A stretch of 64,000 nucleotides of DNA. Source: an uncultured Pseudomonadales bacterium. GTDB lineage: Bacteria; Pseudomonadota; Gammaproteobacteria; Pseudomonadales; Azotimanducaceae. The translations under genes and the position numbers were made by a program. Location of the stretch: contig OY282519.1 of NCBI GenBank assembly GCA_958296405.1, forward strand, positions 2,774,132 to 2,838,131, written 5' to 3'. The notes under the pieces are model-generated. The model saw only the letters and a list, made by a program, of their open reading frames with translations, did no database searches and had not been told where the DNA came from. Position 1 is the stretch's first letter, and each line of letters opens with the position of its first letter. Below are positions 26,535-35,868 of the stretch, one piece after another.

Positions 26535-27094
26535 GCGGCCTCCTTTAACGTGGTGTCGCTGCCTTCGCGCCAAGCGCGGGTGCGCTGAATGCCGTCGGAC
26601 TCGACGATCCAAGGGGCCCCGTCCCACTCAGGGATCAGCCGCACGGAAAACGGGGTCTGTTCGCCGCTTGAGAGGATGAGCACCTGCGGCGTCGCTTGGC
26701 GGCTGCGGCGCTCTGCCACGGGCGCCTCGTCGTCGCCGCTGGCCGGGCGCCGGCGACGTTCCACGGCCACCACCAAGGACACGCCCGCTGGGGTGGGGCG
26801 GGAACGGAATGTGCCGGCATCATGCCGCCGCCAGCGGCGCGCAGCCTCATCGTAGGCGGCGAAACCGTATTCGGCAGCGTGGACGTAAAGCCCCCACGCC
26901 TCGTTGCGCGCCACGGATTCCACGCGCGCGAGTTCCACCAACGCGGCAAGCCGCTCCGCCTCGGTCTGCAGCGTTCGCTCACGGCTCGCGCCGGCGAAAT
27001 TGAACGCGACGACGCCGGCCAGCACGCCGATGATGGCGAGCACCACCAACAGCTCCACGAACGTGAAGCCGCGCCGCGGCGCTGCAGTGGCCAT
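26531..27094 (-). CDS. gspH: Type II secretion system minor pseudopilin H
   Basis: A 187-residue pseudopilin with the prepilin site RRG-FTFVELLVVLAIIGVLAG, Glu5 present, and a following helix containing AERLAALVELARVESVARNE, the GspH signature. The globular domain includes WGLYVHAAEYGFAAYDEAARRW. It connects the major pilin GspG to the K/I/J tip. The start at 27094 gives a normal eight-residue leader before the cleavage site. The upstream gspG stop is 34 bases away. Confidence 0.92.
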   Translation of the reverse strand: MATAAPRRGFTFVELLVVLAIIGVLAGVVAFNFAGASRERTLQTEAERLAALVELARVESVARNEAWGLYVHAAEYGFAAYDEAARRWRRHDAGTFRSRPTPAGVSLVVAVERRRRPASGDDEAPVAERRSRQATPQVLILSSGEQTPFSVRLIPEWDGAPWIVESDGIQRTRAWREGSDTTLKEAA

Positions 27095-27128
27095 GCGCTG
27101 AAGCGGCCCGGCGCCGGCAGCCGCCCCG

Positions 27129-27554
27129 CTACAGTTCGTTGTAGCGGATGTCTGCGCTGTTGCCCTCGCCACCCTCGGTGCCGTCGGCGCCCAGCGAATA
27201 GAGCTCGAAGCGCCCTTCGTTTGCGGCGTAGACGTAGGGCGACCCCCACGGGTCTGTCGGCAGCTTCTTGGCGTAGCCGTCGGGGCTGTAGTTCCTCGGC
27301 TCCGGGTAGCCATCCGGCTTCTCGACGAGCGCCTGCAGGCCTTGGCTCGTGGACGGATAGTGGGCGTTGTCCAGCCGGTACAAGTCCAGCGTGGCGCCGA
27401 TGCTGCGCAAGTCGTTCTCCACCGCGGTGCGCCGCGCTTGGTCGCCGCGGCCGATGATGTTCGGCACAAACAGCGCACCGAGAATGCCGATGATGACCAC
27501 CACCACCATGATCTCGATGAGCGTGAAGCCGCGCGCGCGGCGTTTTGCATTCAT
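27129..27554 (-). CDS. gspG: Type II secretion system major pseudopilin G
   Basis: The major pilin of the pseudopilus. The 141-residue product has the short leader MNAKRRARG, then FTLIEIMVVVVIIGILGALFVPNI, and the GspG domain with DLYRLDNAHYPSTSQGLQALV and DPWGSPYVYAA, the calcium-binding loop region. Length and motifs match the family closely. It sits 3 bases after gspF in the same transcript. Confidence 0.96.
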   Translation of the reverse strand: MNAKRRARGFTLIEIMVVVVIIGILGALFVPNIIGRGDQARRTAVENDLRSIGATLDLYRLDNAHYPSTSQGLQALVEKPDGYPEPRNYSPDGYAKKLPTDPWGSPYVYAANEGRFELYSLGADGTEGGEGNSADIRYNEL

Positions 27555-27557
27555 TCT

Positions 27558-28772
27558 TTAGGCCACCAGTTGATTCATCGTGAGTATGGGCAACATGATC
27601 GCCAACACAATGATAATCACCACAACGCCCATGAACAGCATCATCAGGGGCTCGAACAGGCGCACCAAGGTCGTCACCACGCGCGCCAGTTCTTCCTGCT
27701 GATAGTCCGCCACCTTGCGCAGCATGGCGTCCAGTTCCCCGCTCGATTCGCCGCTCGCCACCATGTGCAGGAACATCGGCGGAAAGTGCCCGGCGGATTC
27801 CAGCGCTGCGCTTAAGCTCGCGCCCTCGCTCACCCGCGTCACCGCGCCTTCCAGCCGCGCCTTCAGCCAGTGGTTGGCGACCACTTCGCCGGCGATGCGC
27901 ATGGCGTCCACCAACGGCACGCCGCTCGACGTCAGGATGGAGAGCGTGCTGGCATAACGGGCCGTGGCGCCGCCCCGGGCGATGCGCCCAATCAACGGCA
28001 TGCCGAGCTTGCGCCGATCCCAACCGAGCCTGGCGCGCGGTTGGGCGAGCAGCCGCTTGACGCCGAGCACGGCGAGCGCTGCGGCGATGGCGATGAGCCA
28101 CAGCCATTCGCGCAGGAACTCGCTGGCGCCGATCATGGCGCGGGTGAGGAATGGCAGCGCCTCGCCGGTGTCTTCGAAGACGCGCGTGATGTCCGGCACC
28201 ACATAGATGAGCAAGGCGCCCACGATCAACAACGCGAAGCCGAGCAACAGCGCCGGATAGAGCAGCGCCATCTCCACGCTGCGGCGTGATTGGAAGCGCC
28301 CCTCCACATAGTCCGCCAAGTTCTCGAGCACCGCGGCGAGATGCCCGGACTGTTCGCCGGCGGCGATGGTGGAGCGATACAGGTCTGGAAAGGTTGCCGG
28401 AAACTCGCCCAACGCCGCGGCGAGGGCGTGGCCTTCGCGCACCCGCCCGCGCACCGTGACGATCATGGCGCGGGCGCTGCGCTTCTCGGTTTGCTTGGCG
28501 ACGGTGTTGAGCGCTTCCTCCACCGGCAGCCCGGCGGCGATGAGCGTGGCAAGCTGCCGCGTGAAGAGCGCGAGCTCCAACAGGGTGAGCCGGCGCGTCG
28601 CGAGCCAGCTAAGGCCGCCGCCCGCTTGCCGGTCGATGGTTTGGTCGACGCTGAGTGGCGTCAACCCCTCGTCGCGCAGGGCTTGGCGCGCTTGGCGGCG
28701 GCTGTCCGCCTCGCGCACGCCCTTTTGCCGTCGGCCGCGCGCGTCGAGGGCGACGAACTCAAATGCCGCCAT
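27558..28772 (-). CDS. gspF: Type II secretion system inner-membrane platform protein F
   Basis: GspF is the polytopic platform protein that interacts with GspE and GspL. The 404 residues include two homologous cytosolic GspF domains (about 70-195 and 270-395), each with a glutamate-glycine helix and a hydrophobic hairpin, and three membrane segments near 170-190, 220-240 and 375-395. Motifs AFEFVALDARGRRQKGV at the N-terminus and LPVEEALNTVAKQTE are typical. It starts about 50 bases after gspE ends. Confidence 0.95.
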   Translation of the reverse strand: MAAFEFVALDARGRRQKGVREADSRRQARQALRDEGLTPLSVDQTIDRQAGGGLSWLATRRLTLLELALFTRQLATLIAAGLPVEEALNTVAKQTEKRSARAMIVTVRGRVREGHALAAALGEFPATFPDLYRSTIAAGEQSGHLAAVLENLADYVEGRFQSRRSVEMALLYPALLLGFALLIVGALLIYVVPDITRVFEDTGEALPFLTRAMIGASEFLREWLWLIAIAAALAVLGVKRLLAQPRARLGWDRRKLGMPLIGRIARGGATARYASTLSILTSSGVPLVDAMRIAGEVVANHWLKARLEGAVTRVSEGASLSAALESAGHFPPMFLHMVASGESSGELDAMLRKVADYQQEELARVVTTLVRLFEPLMMLFMGVVVIIIVLAIMLPILTMNQLVA

Positions 28773-28820
28773 CCCCTGCCCTGCGTTGACGGCCCGCGCG
28801 CTGCCGCGGTTGGCCGCGCG

Positions 28821-30332
28821 TCATGGGCGTTTGTCTTCCAGCGTCACGCGCAGCACTTCTTCCACGGTGGTGACGCCGGCCAGCACCTTGGCGCGGCCAT
28901 CGGCGCGAATGGTCGGGAAGCGCTCGCTCGCATGGGCCGCCAGCGCATGTTCGGCGGCGCGGTCATGGATCAGTTCGCGCAAGTGATCGTCGAGCAGGAT
29001 GAGTTCATAGATGCCGACGCGGCCCTTGAAGCCGGTGTGGCCGCAGGCCTCGCAGCCCACTGCTCGCCACACCGGCGCCGGCGCGGCGTCGCCAAGGAAG
29101 CGCTGCTCGAACGCATCCGGCTGAGATTCCCGCTTGCAGTGCTCGCAAAGCACGCGCACCAGCCGCTGCGCCAACACCCCGGCTAGGCTCGACGCGACCA
29201 GAAACGGCTCGACGCCTTGGTCCACCAAGCGCGTCACGGCGCCGATGGCGGTGTTGGTGTGCAGCGTGGACATCACCAAGTGCCCCGTGAGGCTCGCTTG
29301 GATGGCGATCTGCGCCGTTTCCAAGTCGCGAATTTCCCCCACCATCACCACGTCTGGGTCTTGCCGGAGGATGGCGCGCAATCCCCGCGCGAAGGTCATG
29401 TCCGCCTTCTCGTTCACCTGCGTCTGGCCGATGCCGACGAGGTTGTACTCGATGGGGTTCTCGATGGTGAGGATGTTCATCGTGCGCGTGCTGAGCTCGG
29501 TGAGCGAGGCATACAGCGTGGTCGTCTTGCCGGAACCGGTGGGGCCGGTCACCAAGAAGATGCCGTGCGGACGCTCGAGCACGCCCTTCAAGCGGGTGAG
29601 CGTATGCTCCCCCATGCCGAGGTTGGGCAGCGTCAGGCGCCCGGCTTGCTTGTCGAGCAGGCGCAGCACCACGCGCTCGCCATGCGCGGACGGCAGGGTG
29701 GACACCCGCACGTCCACTTCGCGCGCGCCGATGCGCAACGCGATGCGGCCGTCCTGTGGGGTGCGCTTCTCGGCGATGTCGAGTTTGGCCATCACTTTGA
29801 TGCGTGACACCAGGAGCGCCGCCAAGGCGCGTTTCGGCCGCACCGCCTCGCGCATGACGCCATCCACGCGGAAGCGCACCACCAAATCGCGCTCGAAGGT
29901 TTCGATGTGGATGTCGGAGGCGTCTTCCCGAATCGCCTCCGCAAGCAAGGCATTGATGAGGCGGATGATGGGCGCGTCGTCCTCCTGCTCTAGGAGATCT
30001 TCCGTTTCCGGCACGGATTCGGCGAGGCGCGCAAGGCTCAAGTCCTCGCCCATGTCCTCGACCATCTGCCTAGCCTCGGAGGGGTCCCGGGCGTAGAGCT
30101 GCGCCAACAATTCGTCGAAGCGCGCGTCGCCGACCGCCTTCACGTCGAGCGCACGGCCGGCGAAGCGGCGCGCCTCGGCCAAGGTGGCAAGCGGTGGCAG
30201 CCGCTTGCAAATCAACGTGACGCGGCCGTTCCCCGCGGGCGCTTCGCCGGCGAGGGCGACGCCAAAGCGCCGCGCAAACGCAAATGGCAAGCGCTTGAGC
30301 TCCGTGTCTCTCTCGAGGGCCATCTCGGCCAT
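28821..30332 (-). CDS. gspE: Type II secretion system ATPase E
   Basis: The cytosolic hexameric ATPase that powers the system. The 503-residue protein carries Walker [10 protein letters not shown] (Lys near residue 269), the Asp box DASDIHIE, Walker B with [14 protein letters not shown], the His box [14 protein letters not shown], and the four-cysteine zinc module CEHC...CEAC. An N-terminal N1E-like domain is present but short. This is the first gene of the operon; no gspC or gspD precedes it. The start at 30332 gives MAEMALERD; a second Met at residue 4 is possible. Confidence 0.96.
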   Translation of the reverse strand: MAEMALERDTELKRLPFAFARRFGVALAGEAPAGNGRVTLICKRLPPLATLAEARRFAGRALDVKAVGDARFDELLAQLYARDPSEARQMVEDMGEDLSLARLAESVPETEDLLEQEDDAPIIRLINALLAEAIREDASDIHIETFERDLVVRFRVDGVMREAVRPKRALAALLVSRIKVMAKLDIAEKRTPQDGRIALRIGAREVDVRVSTLPSAHGERVVLRLLDKQAGRLTLPNLGMGEHTLTRLKGVLERPHGIFLVTGPTGSGKTTTLYASLTELSTRTMNILTIENPIEYNLVGIGQTQVNEKADMTFARGLRAILRQDPDVVMVGEIRDLETAQIAIQASLTGHLVMSTLHTNTAIGAVTRLVDQGVEPFLVASSLAGVLAQRLVRVLCEHCKRESQPDAFEQRFLGDAAPAPVWRAVGCEACGHTGFKGRVGIYELILLDDHLRELIHDRAAEHALAAHASERFPTIRADGRAKVLAGVTTVEEVLRVTLEDKRP

Positions 30333-30426
30333 GCTGTTCGGTGCCGGCGCCGCAAAGTGGGGATGATAGCAGCGTGCCCCCGGCCGCCGCTGTCACATGG
30401 CGCCGGCGCGTTCCAACCATGCAAAC

Positions 30427-30445
30427 ATTATTGCGAATCATTATC
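30427..30445. promoter_or_regulatory. Fur box before the FecA-like receptor
   Basis: The 19-base site ATTATTGCGAATCATTATC matches the Fur consensus (GATAATGATAATCATTATC) at 14 of 19 positions, the right half perfectly. It lies 45 bases before the receptor start, where Fur-Fe would block transcription. The gspE start is 95 bases to the left on the other strand, so that operon may share this region. Confidence 0.65.
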
Positions 30446-30489
30446 GTTTGCGTTAGTGTTCGCAGCTTTGGTGACGGAGCATTCACAAC

Positions 30490-32754
30490 ATGACGTTCAG
30501 GAAGCTGACGGGCATGGCCCTCTTAGCAGCCGCACCTCTCGCGGCGGGCGCCGAGTCGGCAACGCCGGATGCGCCGGATGCCCCCGAAGCGATGCCTCAT
30601 CTCGAGACCATGACCATCGTCGAACGACGGGATTCGGCGCGGCCGATCGCCGGCGCCGCCCATGTCGTTGACCAAGACGCCTTGGAGCGGTTCGAGTACG
30701 CGAACATCCAGCGCATCATGCGGCTCGTCCCAGGGGTGTCCTTGCAGGTGGAGGACGGCTATGGCTTAAGGCCGAACGTCAGCATCCGCGGGGTGGCCAG
30801 CGAACGCAGCGGGCGCATCACGCTGCTTGAGGATGGCGTGCTGATCGCGCCGGCGCCCTACTCTGCGCCGTCGGCGTACTACTTTCCCACCCCCGGCCGC
30901 ATGCACGCCTTCGAGGTGTTGAAGGGGCCTGCCGCCATCACCCAAGGCCCCTACACCATCGGCGGCGCGCTCAACATGATTTCCACGCCCATCCCCGCCG
31001 TGCGCAGGGGCAGCTTGATCGTCACCGGCGGGCAGCACGGCGAAGGCCGCCTGCATGCGACCTACGGTGGCGTCAGCGATGGCGGCTTTGGGTTTCTCGT
31101 TGAAACGCATCAGTGGCGCGCCGACGGCTTCCAAGACATCGACCGCGGCGACCGCGACACCGGGCTCATCGTGCGCGACCACATGCTGAAGGCGAGCTAC
31201 GCGCCGCGCGGCGGACGCCACGCGGTGCGCGTCAAGCTGCAATGGGCGGATCAGGTCTCAAATCAGAGCTATCTAGGGCTGACGGATGAGGATTTCGCGG
31301 CAGACCCATATCGCCGCTATGGCCTGTCCGCGTTGGACCGCATCGACGCGCAGCATGAGCAAGCGATTCTGCGCTACCAGTTCACCGTGCATGAAGATTT
31401 CCGGTGGGCAGTCACTCTGTATCGGAACGAACACGCCCGCAACTGGTTCAAGACCGAAGGCATCGACGTGGACGGCAGCGCCGACGCCGGCGCGTTTTCC
31501 AGAGTCGGTTGGAACGGCGTGCTCACCGCGGTGAACCGCGGCGAGCAACTGCAAGGGCTGGGCAGCGACGCGCTGCTGGCCATCCTGCATGGCGCGGACA
31601 CCCTGCCAGGCAGCATCCAACTGCGCGCCAATGACCGAGAGTACGTCTCGCAAGGCGGGCAAATCGGCTTGGATTGGGAGCGGCGCATCGGCTCGGCGTT
31701 GCATCGCATCGAGGCCGGCGCGCGCGTGCATGAAGACACGTCGCAGCGGCTGCAGCGCAACAGCACCTATCAACAGCTTGACGGCGCCTTGACGCTCACA
31801 GACCTCGGCCAACTCGGCAATGCCGGCAACCGGGTGCAGGAGGCGCATGCCACTGCTTGGCACATCCGCGACGAGATCACCTTGGGGCGTTGGACGTTCG
31901 TGCCCGGCTTGCGCTATGAGGACATCGATCAGCGCCGCAAACGCTTTGAGATCCGCGCCGGCCGCACCACCGACCCGGCTTCCCGCGCCGCGGACAATGT
32001 GCGCGACCAGCGCAAGAACGCCACTCGCATCTGGCTGCCCGGCTTTGGCGTCAGTTTCCACCCGAGCGCGGCTTGGCGCGTCTTCGCCGGCGCCCACAAG
32101 GGCTTCACGGCGCCGAGCAATGCGCCGGGCGTGGATGCCGAGGAAGCCAACAACTACGAGCTGGGCGTGGCGTTCGACGGCGGGGCGGCAGCCATCGAGG
32201 TCACAGCTTTCCTGAGCGACTACGACAACCTGCTCGGCGTCTGCACGGCATCCTCAGGCGCCGACTGCGAGGTTGGCGATGCCTTCAATGGCGACGCCGC
32301 GACGGTGCAGGGCGTCGAGGCGCGGCTCGAGGCGGAGCTGGGCGCTGGCAGTTTCCCGCTGGTGGCCAATTTCACTTGGATGGACGCGCGCTTCGATGCA
32401 GACATCGCGAACACAGATTTCTTCGGCGATGTGCGCCGCGGCGACCCGATCCCATACATTCCGCGTTGGCAGGGCCAAGTCACGCTCGGCTGGAGGCGCG
32501 GCCAGTTCGACGCATACGCCGCCGTCAGTTACGTCGAAGGCGTTTGCGTGCGCGCCCGCTGCGGCGCTTTTGAGGAAACGGATGCGGAACTCACGCTGGA
32601 TGTGTCCGGTGCTTGGACCGTGAGCGACGCGGTGCGGTTGTTCGCGCGGGTGGAAAACCTCACCGGCGCCGACGGCATCCGCGGCCGGCAGCCGTATGGC
32701 GCACGGCCAAACAAGGGTCGGACGGCTACGGCGGGGCTGCGCTTGGCTTTCTAG
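30490..32754 (+). CDS. TonB-dependent receptor, FecA-like (probably iron chelate uptake)
   Basis: A 754-residue outer-membrane receptor. A signal peptide (MTFRKLTGMALLAAAPLAAGA) precedes a plug domain with the phrase LVPGVSLQVEDGYGLRPNVSIRG and GRITLLEDGVLIAPAPYSAPSAYYFPTPGRM, strongly FecA-like. The barrel follows, with typical alternating strands and a terminal aromatic residue (LRLAF). A TonB box is likely near residues 38-46 (HLETMTIVE). There is no N-terminal signalling domain of the FecA-FecR type. A Fur box upstream supports iron-regulated uptake; ferric citrate is possible but not proven. Confidence 0.92.
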   Translation: MTFRKLTGMALLAAAPLAAGAESATPDAPDAPEAMPHLETMTIVERRDSARPIAGAAHVVDQDALERFEYANIQRIMRLVPGVSLQVEDGYGLRPNVSIRGVASERSGRITLLEDGVLIAPAPYSAPSAYYFPTPGRMHAFEVLKGPAAITQGPYTIGGALNMISTPIPAVRRGSLIVTGGQHGEGRLHATYGGVSDGGFGFLVETHQWRADGFQDIDRGDRDTGLIVRDHMLKASYAPRGGRHAVRVKLQWADQVSNQSYLGLTDEDFAADPYRRYGLSALDRIDAQHEQAILRYQFTVHEDFRWAVTLYRNEHARNWFKTEGIDVDGSADAGAFSRVGWNGVLTAVNRGEQLQGLGSDALLAILHGADTLPGSIQLRANDREYVSQGGQIGLDWERRIGSALHRIEAGARVHEDTSQRLQRNSTYQQLDGALTLTDLGQLGNAGNRVQEAHATAWHIRDEITLGRWTFVPGLRYEDIDQRRKRFEIRAGRTTDPASRAADNVRDQRKNATRIWLPGFGVSFHPSAAWRVFAGAHKGFTAPSNAPGVDAEEANNYELGVAFDGGAAAIEVTAFLSDYDNLLGVCTASSGADCEVGDAFNGDAATVQGVEARLEAELGAGSFPLVANFTWMDARFDADIANTDFFGDVRRGDPIPYIPRWQGQVTLGWRRGQFDAYAAVSYVEGVCVRARCGAFEETDAELTLDVSGAWTVSDAVRLFARVENLTGADGIRGRQPYGARPNKGRTATAGLRLAF

Positions 32755-32875
32755 GCACGGGTGCGCCATTGCGACGCGCTGACGCGGCAGGGGTCCGCCG
32801 CAGACGGCATCCTTCAGCCGTGCAGCCCGCTGTTGCAGTGGCCGGCGCCGCGTCCGCATCAAGGCGCCGGGGCGA

Positions 32876-32881
32876 TAGAAT
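32876..32881 (+). promoter_or_regulatory. -10 hexamer of pyrB
   Basis: TAGAAT lies 33 bases before the pyrB ATG, in an otherwise GC-rich gap. The -35 is weak. No pyrimidine attenuator (U-rich leader and terminator) is visible in the 160 bases before pyrB. Confidence 0.35.
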
Positions 32882-32914
32882 CCCCTAGCTGCCCCGAGAG
32901 CCGCCACGCCCCGA

Positions 32915-33934
32915 ATGGATTTCGTAGGCCAGAGCATCCTGTCCGTCGATCAGTTCGAGCGCAGCGACGTGGAGCGGCTCTTCGACATCGCCGATGCGAT
33001 GGCGCCCTACGCGCACCGCACGCACATCACCCGGGTGCTGCGGGGCGCCATCCTCTCCAACATGTTCTTCGAGCCGAGCACGCGCACCCGCATCTCGTTC
33101 GGTTCTGCATTCAATCTGCTTGGCGGCGAAGTGCGCGAGACCACGGAGATCCGCGAGACGTCCTTCGCCAAGGGCGAATCGCTGCAGGACACGGCGCGGG
33201 TGCTGTCTGGCTACAGCGACATCGTGGTGATGCGCCACCCGCAGCCGGGTTCGGTGAGCACATTCGCCGGCGCTTCCCGCGTCCCCGTCATCAACGGCGG
33301 CGATGGCGCCAACGAGCACCCAAGCCAAGCGCTGTTGGACCTATACACAGTGCGCAAGGAGATGGCCGCCTTGGGGCGCGACATCGATGGCCTGCGCATC
33401 GCGTTGGTGGGCGACCTGAAGTACGGCCGCGCCGTGCATTCGCTGTGCAAGCTGCTGGGATTGTTTGGGCGCGTTGCCTTCAACCTCGCATCGCCGCCGG
33501 GGCTGGAAGCGCCGCCGGAGATCGTCGAGCAGCTGCAGGCGCAGGGCCATGTGGTGCAGCAAAGCCACCACTTGGAGCGCAGCATCCACCATGTGGACAT
33601 CGTCTATGTCACGCGCACCCAAGAAGAGCGCTTTGCTTCGCCGGCCGAGGCGAACCGCTACCGGGGGCTGTTTCGCTTGAATCAAGCGGTCTACACCGAA
33701 CATTGCGAGCCAAACACGGTCATCATGCATCCCCTGCCCCGCGACTCGCGGTCAGAGGCGCGGGAGCTGGATGACGACCTGAACGCCAATCCCAACCTCG
33801 CCATCTTCCGGCAAACCGACAACGGCGTCCTCGTGCGCATGGCGTTGTTCGCGATGGTGCTCGATGTCGTGGAGCAAGTTCACCGGCATGCCATGCCGGT
33901 CACTTGGTACACGGGCAAGCGCACGCCGCGGTAA
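32915..33934 (+). CDS. pyrB: Aspartate carbamoyltransferase catalytic subunit
   Basis: PyrB joins carbamoyl phosphate and aspartate in the first committed pyrimidine step. The 339-residue protein carries the carbamoyl-phosphate site STRTRISF, HPSQALLDLYT and the aspartate-binding HPLPRDSR. It is longer than the classical ~310-residue catalytic chain. No pyrI or dihydroorotase gene follows, so the oligomeric class is unclear. It is convergent with etfA. Confidence 0.95.
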   Translation: MDFVGQSILSVDQFERSDVERLFDIADAMAPYAHRTHITRVLRGAILSNMFFEPSTRTRISFGSAFNLLGGEVRETTEIRETSFAKGESLQDTARVLSGYSDIVVMRHPQPGSVSTFAGASRVPVINGGDGANEHPSQALLDLYTVRKEMAALGRDIDGLRIALVGDLKYGRAVHSLCKLLGLFGRVAFNLASPPGLEAPPEIVEQLQAQGHVVQQSHHLERSIHHVDIVYVTRTQEERFASPAEANRYRGLFRLNQAVYTEHCEPNTVIMHPLPRDSRSEARELDDDLNANPNLAIFRQTDNGVLVRMALFAMVLDVVEQVHRHAMPVTWYTGKRTPR

Positions 33935-34025
33935 CGCTGCTCGAAGGGGCTGCGCCAGTGCAAGTGCCGTGCGCCCGCCACTCCAAGCGCCGGCGGGAGG
34001 GGGAAGAAAGAAGCGGGCGGTGGCG

Positions 34026-34955
34026 CTAGAGCGCCGTTTCGAGTTCGGGCACCGCGTTGAATAGATCCGCCACCAACCCGTAGTCTGCCACTTGGAAGAT
34101 GGGCGCGTCCTCGTCCTTGTTGATGGCCACGATCACCTTGGAGTCCTTCATGCCGGCGAGGTGTTGGATGGCGCCGGAGATGCCTACCGCGATGTAGAGC
34201 TCGGGCGCCACGATCTTGCCTGTCTGCCCCACTTGCATGTCGTTCGGCACGAACCCCGCATCCACCGCGGCGCGGGATGCGCCCACGGCCGCGCCGAGCT
34301 TGTCCGCAACGGCGTTCAACAGGGCGAAGTTGTCGCCGTTCTGCATGCCGCGGCCGCCAGAGACCACGATGCGGGCGGCGGTGAGCTCCGGGCGTTCAGA
34401 CTTCGCCATCGCCTCGCCGACGAACGACGACAACCCAGCGTCATGGACGCTCGCCACGGCTTCGATGGTGGCCGTGCCGCCCTGCCCCGACGCTGGGTCG
34501 AAGCCAGTGCCCCGCACAGACACCACCTTCTTGGCGTCGTGGGACTTCACGGTGGCGATGCCGTTGCCGGCGTAGATGGGCCGCCGGAACGTGTCCGGCG
34601 CATCGACGCCGATGATGTCAGACACCATCGCCACGTCGAGCAGCGCAGCCACGCGCGGCAGGAAGTTCTTGCCGGTGGTGGAGTGCGCCGCGAGGATGTG
34701 TTCGTAGCCAGCGCCAAGTTCGGCGACCAGCGCCGCCAAGTTCTCCGCGAGCTGATGCTCGTAGGGCGGCGCATCCGCGCACAGCACCTTGGCGACGCCT
34801 GCTGCCGCGGCAGCCTGCTCCGCCACCGGCGCGCAATCGGCCCCAGCGACCAGCACATGGATGTCACCGCCAATCGCCTGCGCCGCGGCGAGCACGTTCA
34901 GGGTAACGGGCTTCAGCTCGCGGTTGTCATGCTCCGCAACGACGAGAGCCGTCAT
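34026..34955 (-). CDS. etfA: Electron transfer flavoprotein alpha subunit
   Basis: EtfA binds FAD and forms the ETF heterodimer that takes electrons from acyl-CoA dehydrogenases. The 309-residue product has the C-terminal FAD-binding domain with [33 protein letters not shown] and the terminal domain typical of EtfA. Its ATG overlaps the etfB stop by four bases, so the pair is coupled. The acyl-CoA dehydrogenase at 17.8-19.4 kb is a plausible donor and the ETF-QO at 38.6 kb the acceptor. Confidence 0.95.
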   Translation of the reverse strand: MTALVVAEHDNRELKPVTLNVLAAAQAIGGDIHVLVAGADCAPVAEQAAAAAGVAKVLCADAPPYEHQLAENLAALVAELGAGYEHILAAHSTTGKNFLPRVAALLDVAMVSDIIGVDAPDTFRRPIYAGNGIATVKSHDAKKVVSVRGTGFDPASGQGGTATIEAVASVHDAGLSSFVGEAMAKSERPELTAARIVVSGGRGMQNGDNFALLNAVADKLGAAVGASRAAVDAGFVPNDMQVGQTGKIVAPELYIAVGISGAIQHLAGMKDSKVIVAINKDEDAPIFQVADYGLVADLFNAVPELETAL

Positions 34956-35704
34956 TCGATCACCTTCGCTTCGTTTTTCAGTTTATCGACGAGTTCCGCA
35001 ACGTTCTCCACCTTCACGCCGGCAGCGCGCTGCGGCGGCGGCGTAACGCTCTCGATGGTGAAGCGTGGCGCCACATCCACGCCCAAGTCCTCTGGCGAGA
35101 CGATCTCGAAGGGCTTCTTACGCGCCTTCATGATGTTCGGCAGCGAGGCATAGCGGGGTTCGTTCAAGCGCAAATCTGTGGTGACCACCACCGGCAATGC
35201 GAGCGCGACCGTCTGCAGGCCGCCATCGACTTCGCGCACCACCTGCGCCTTGCCGTCGGCGATGGTGAGTTCGGAAGCGAAGGTGCCCTGCGCAAGCCCG
35301 GTGAGCGCGGCGAACATTTGCCCCGTTTGGCCGTTGTCGCCATCAATGCTCTGCTTGCCGAAGATCACGACGCCGGGCTGTTCCCGGTCGTAGATGGCCT
35401 TGAGCGCCTTGGCGACGGCGAGCGGCTGCATCTCGGCGTCCGTCTGCACCAGAATGGCGCGGTCGGCGCCCAACGCGAGGCAGGTGCGCAACTGTTCTTG
35501 ACACGCTTGGGCGCCCATGGAGACGGCCACCACTTCTTCGGCGACGCCGGCCTCCTTCAACCGCACGGCTTCCTCGATGGCGATTTCGCAGAACGGGTTC
35601 ACCGCCATCTTCACATTGGCCAAGTCGATGCCGCTGCCATCTGCCTTCACGCGCACCTTCACGTTGGCATCCACGACACGCTTGATGGGGACGAGTACCT
35701 TCAT
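34952..35704 (-). CDS. etfB: Electron transfer flavoprotein beta subunit
   Basis: EtfB holds AMP in place of FAD in the ETF dimer and contacts the dehydrogenase. The 250-residue product matches the family from [19 protein letters not shown] through [21 protein letters not shown] to the recognition-loop region [15 protein letters not shown]. First gene of the etfBA operon; its upstream gap (35705-35868) contains two GC hairpins downstream of the receptor gene on the same strand. Confidence 0.95.
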   Translation of the reverse strand: MKVLVPIKRVVDANVKVRVKADGSGIDLANVKMAVNPFCEIAIEEAVRLKEAGVAEEVVAVSMGAQACQEQLRTCLALGADRAILVQTDAEMQPLAVAKALKAIYDREQPGVVIFGKQSIDGDNGQTGQMFAALTGLAQGTFASELTIADGKAQVVREVDGGLQTVALALPVVVTTDLRLNEPRYASLPNIMKARKKPFEIVSPEDLGVDVAPRFTIESVTPPPQRAAGVKVENVAELVDKLKNEAKVIE

Positions 35705-35771
35705 TGCATCCTCAACGAGTTACTTGGGCATCCGCAAAAGAGCCACTGAGCGCCTGACGCCGGCTGGGGCG

Positions 35772-35818
35772 CGTCCGCCAAGCGGACGGAGGCGACGGCG
35801 CCGGCGCATCGCCGGCGG
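35772..35818 (-). terminator. Two adjacent hairpins downstream of the second TonB receptor
   Basis: CGTCCGC/GCGGACG (7-base stem, 3-base loop, 35772-35788) is followed by a second perfect GC hairpin GCCGGCG/CGCCGGC at about 35801-35817. Both lie just after the receptor gene on the minus strand. There is no U-tract, so efficiency as intrinsic terminators is doubtful. Confidence 0.35.
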
Positions 35819-35868
35819 TCCAAGCCGCACCCACTCCAGCGTCGGCTGCAGGGGCCGAACACCCAATG

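Noticed and set aside
32755-32914. Pyrimidine attenuator before pyrB
   Set aside because: No U-rich leader ORF or terminator hairpin with U-tract is present, in contrast to the clear attenuator before the DAHP synthase.
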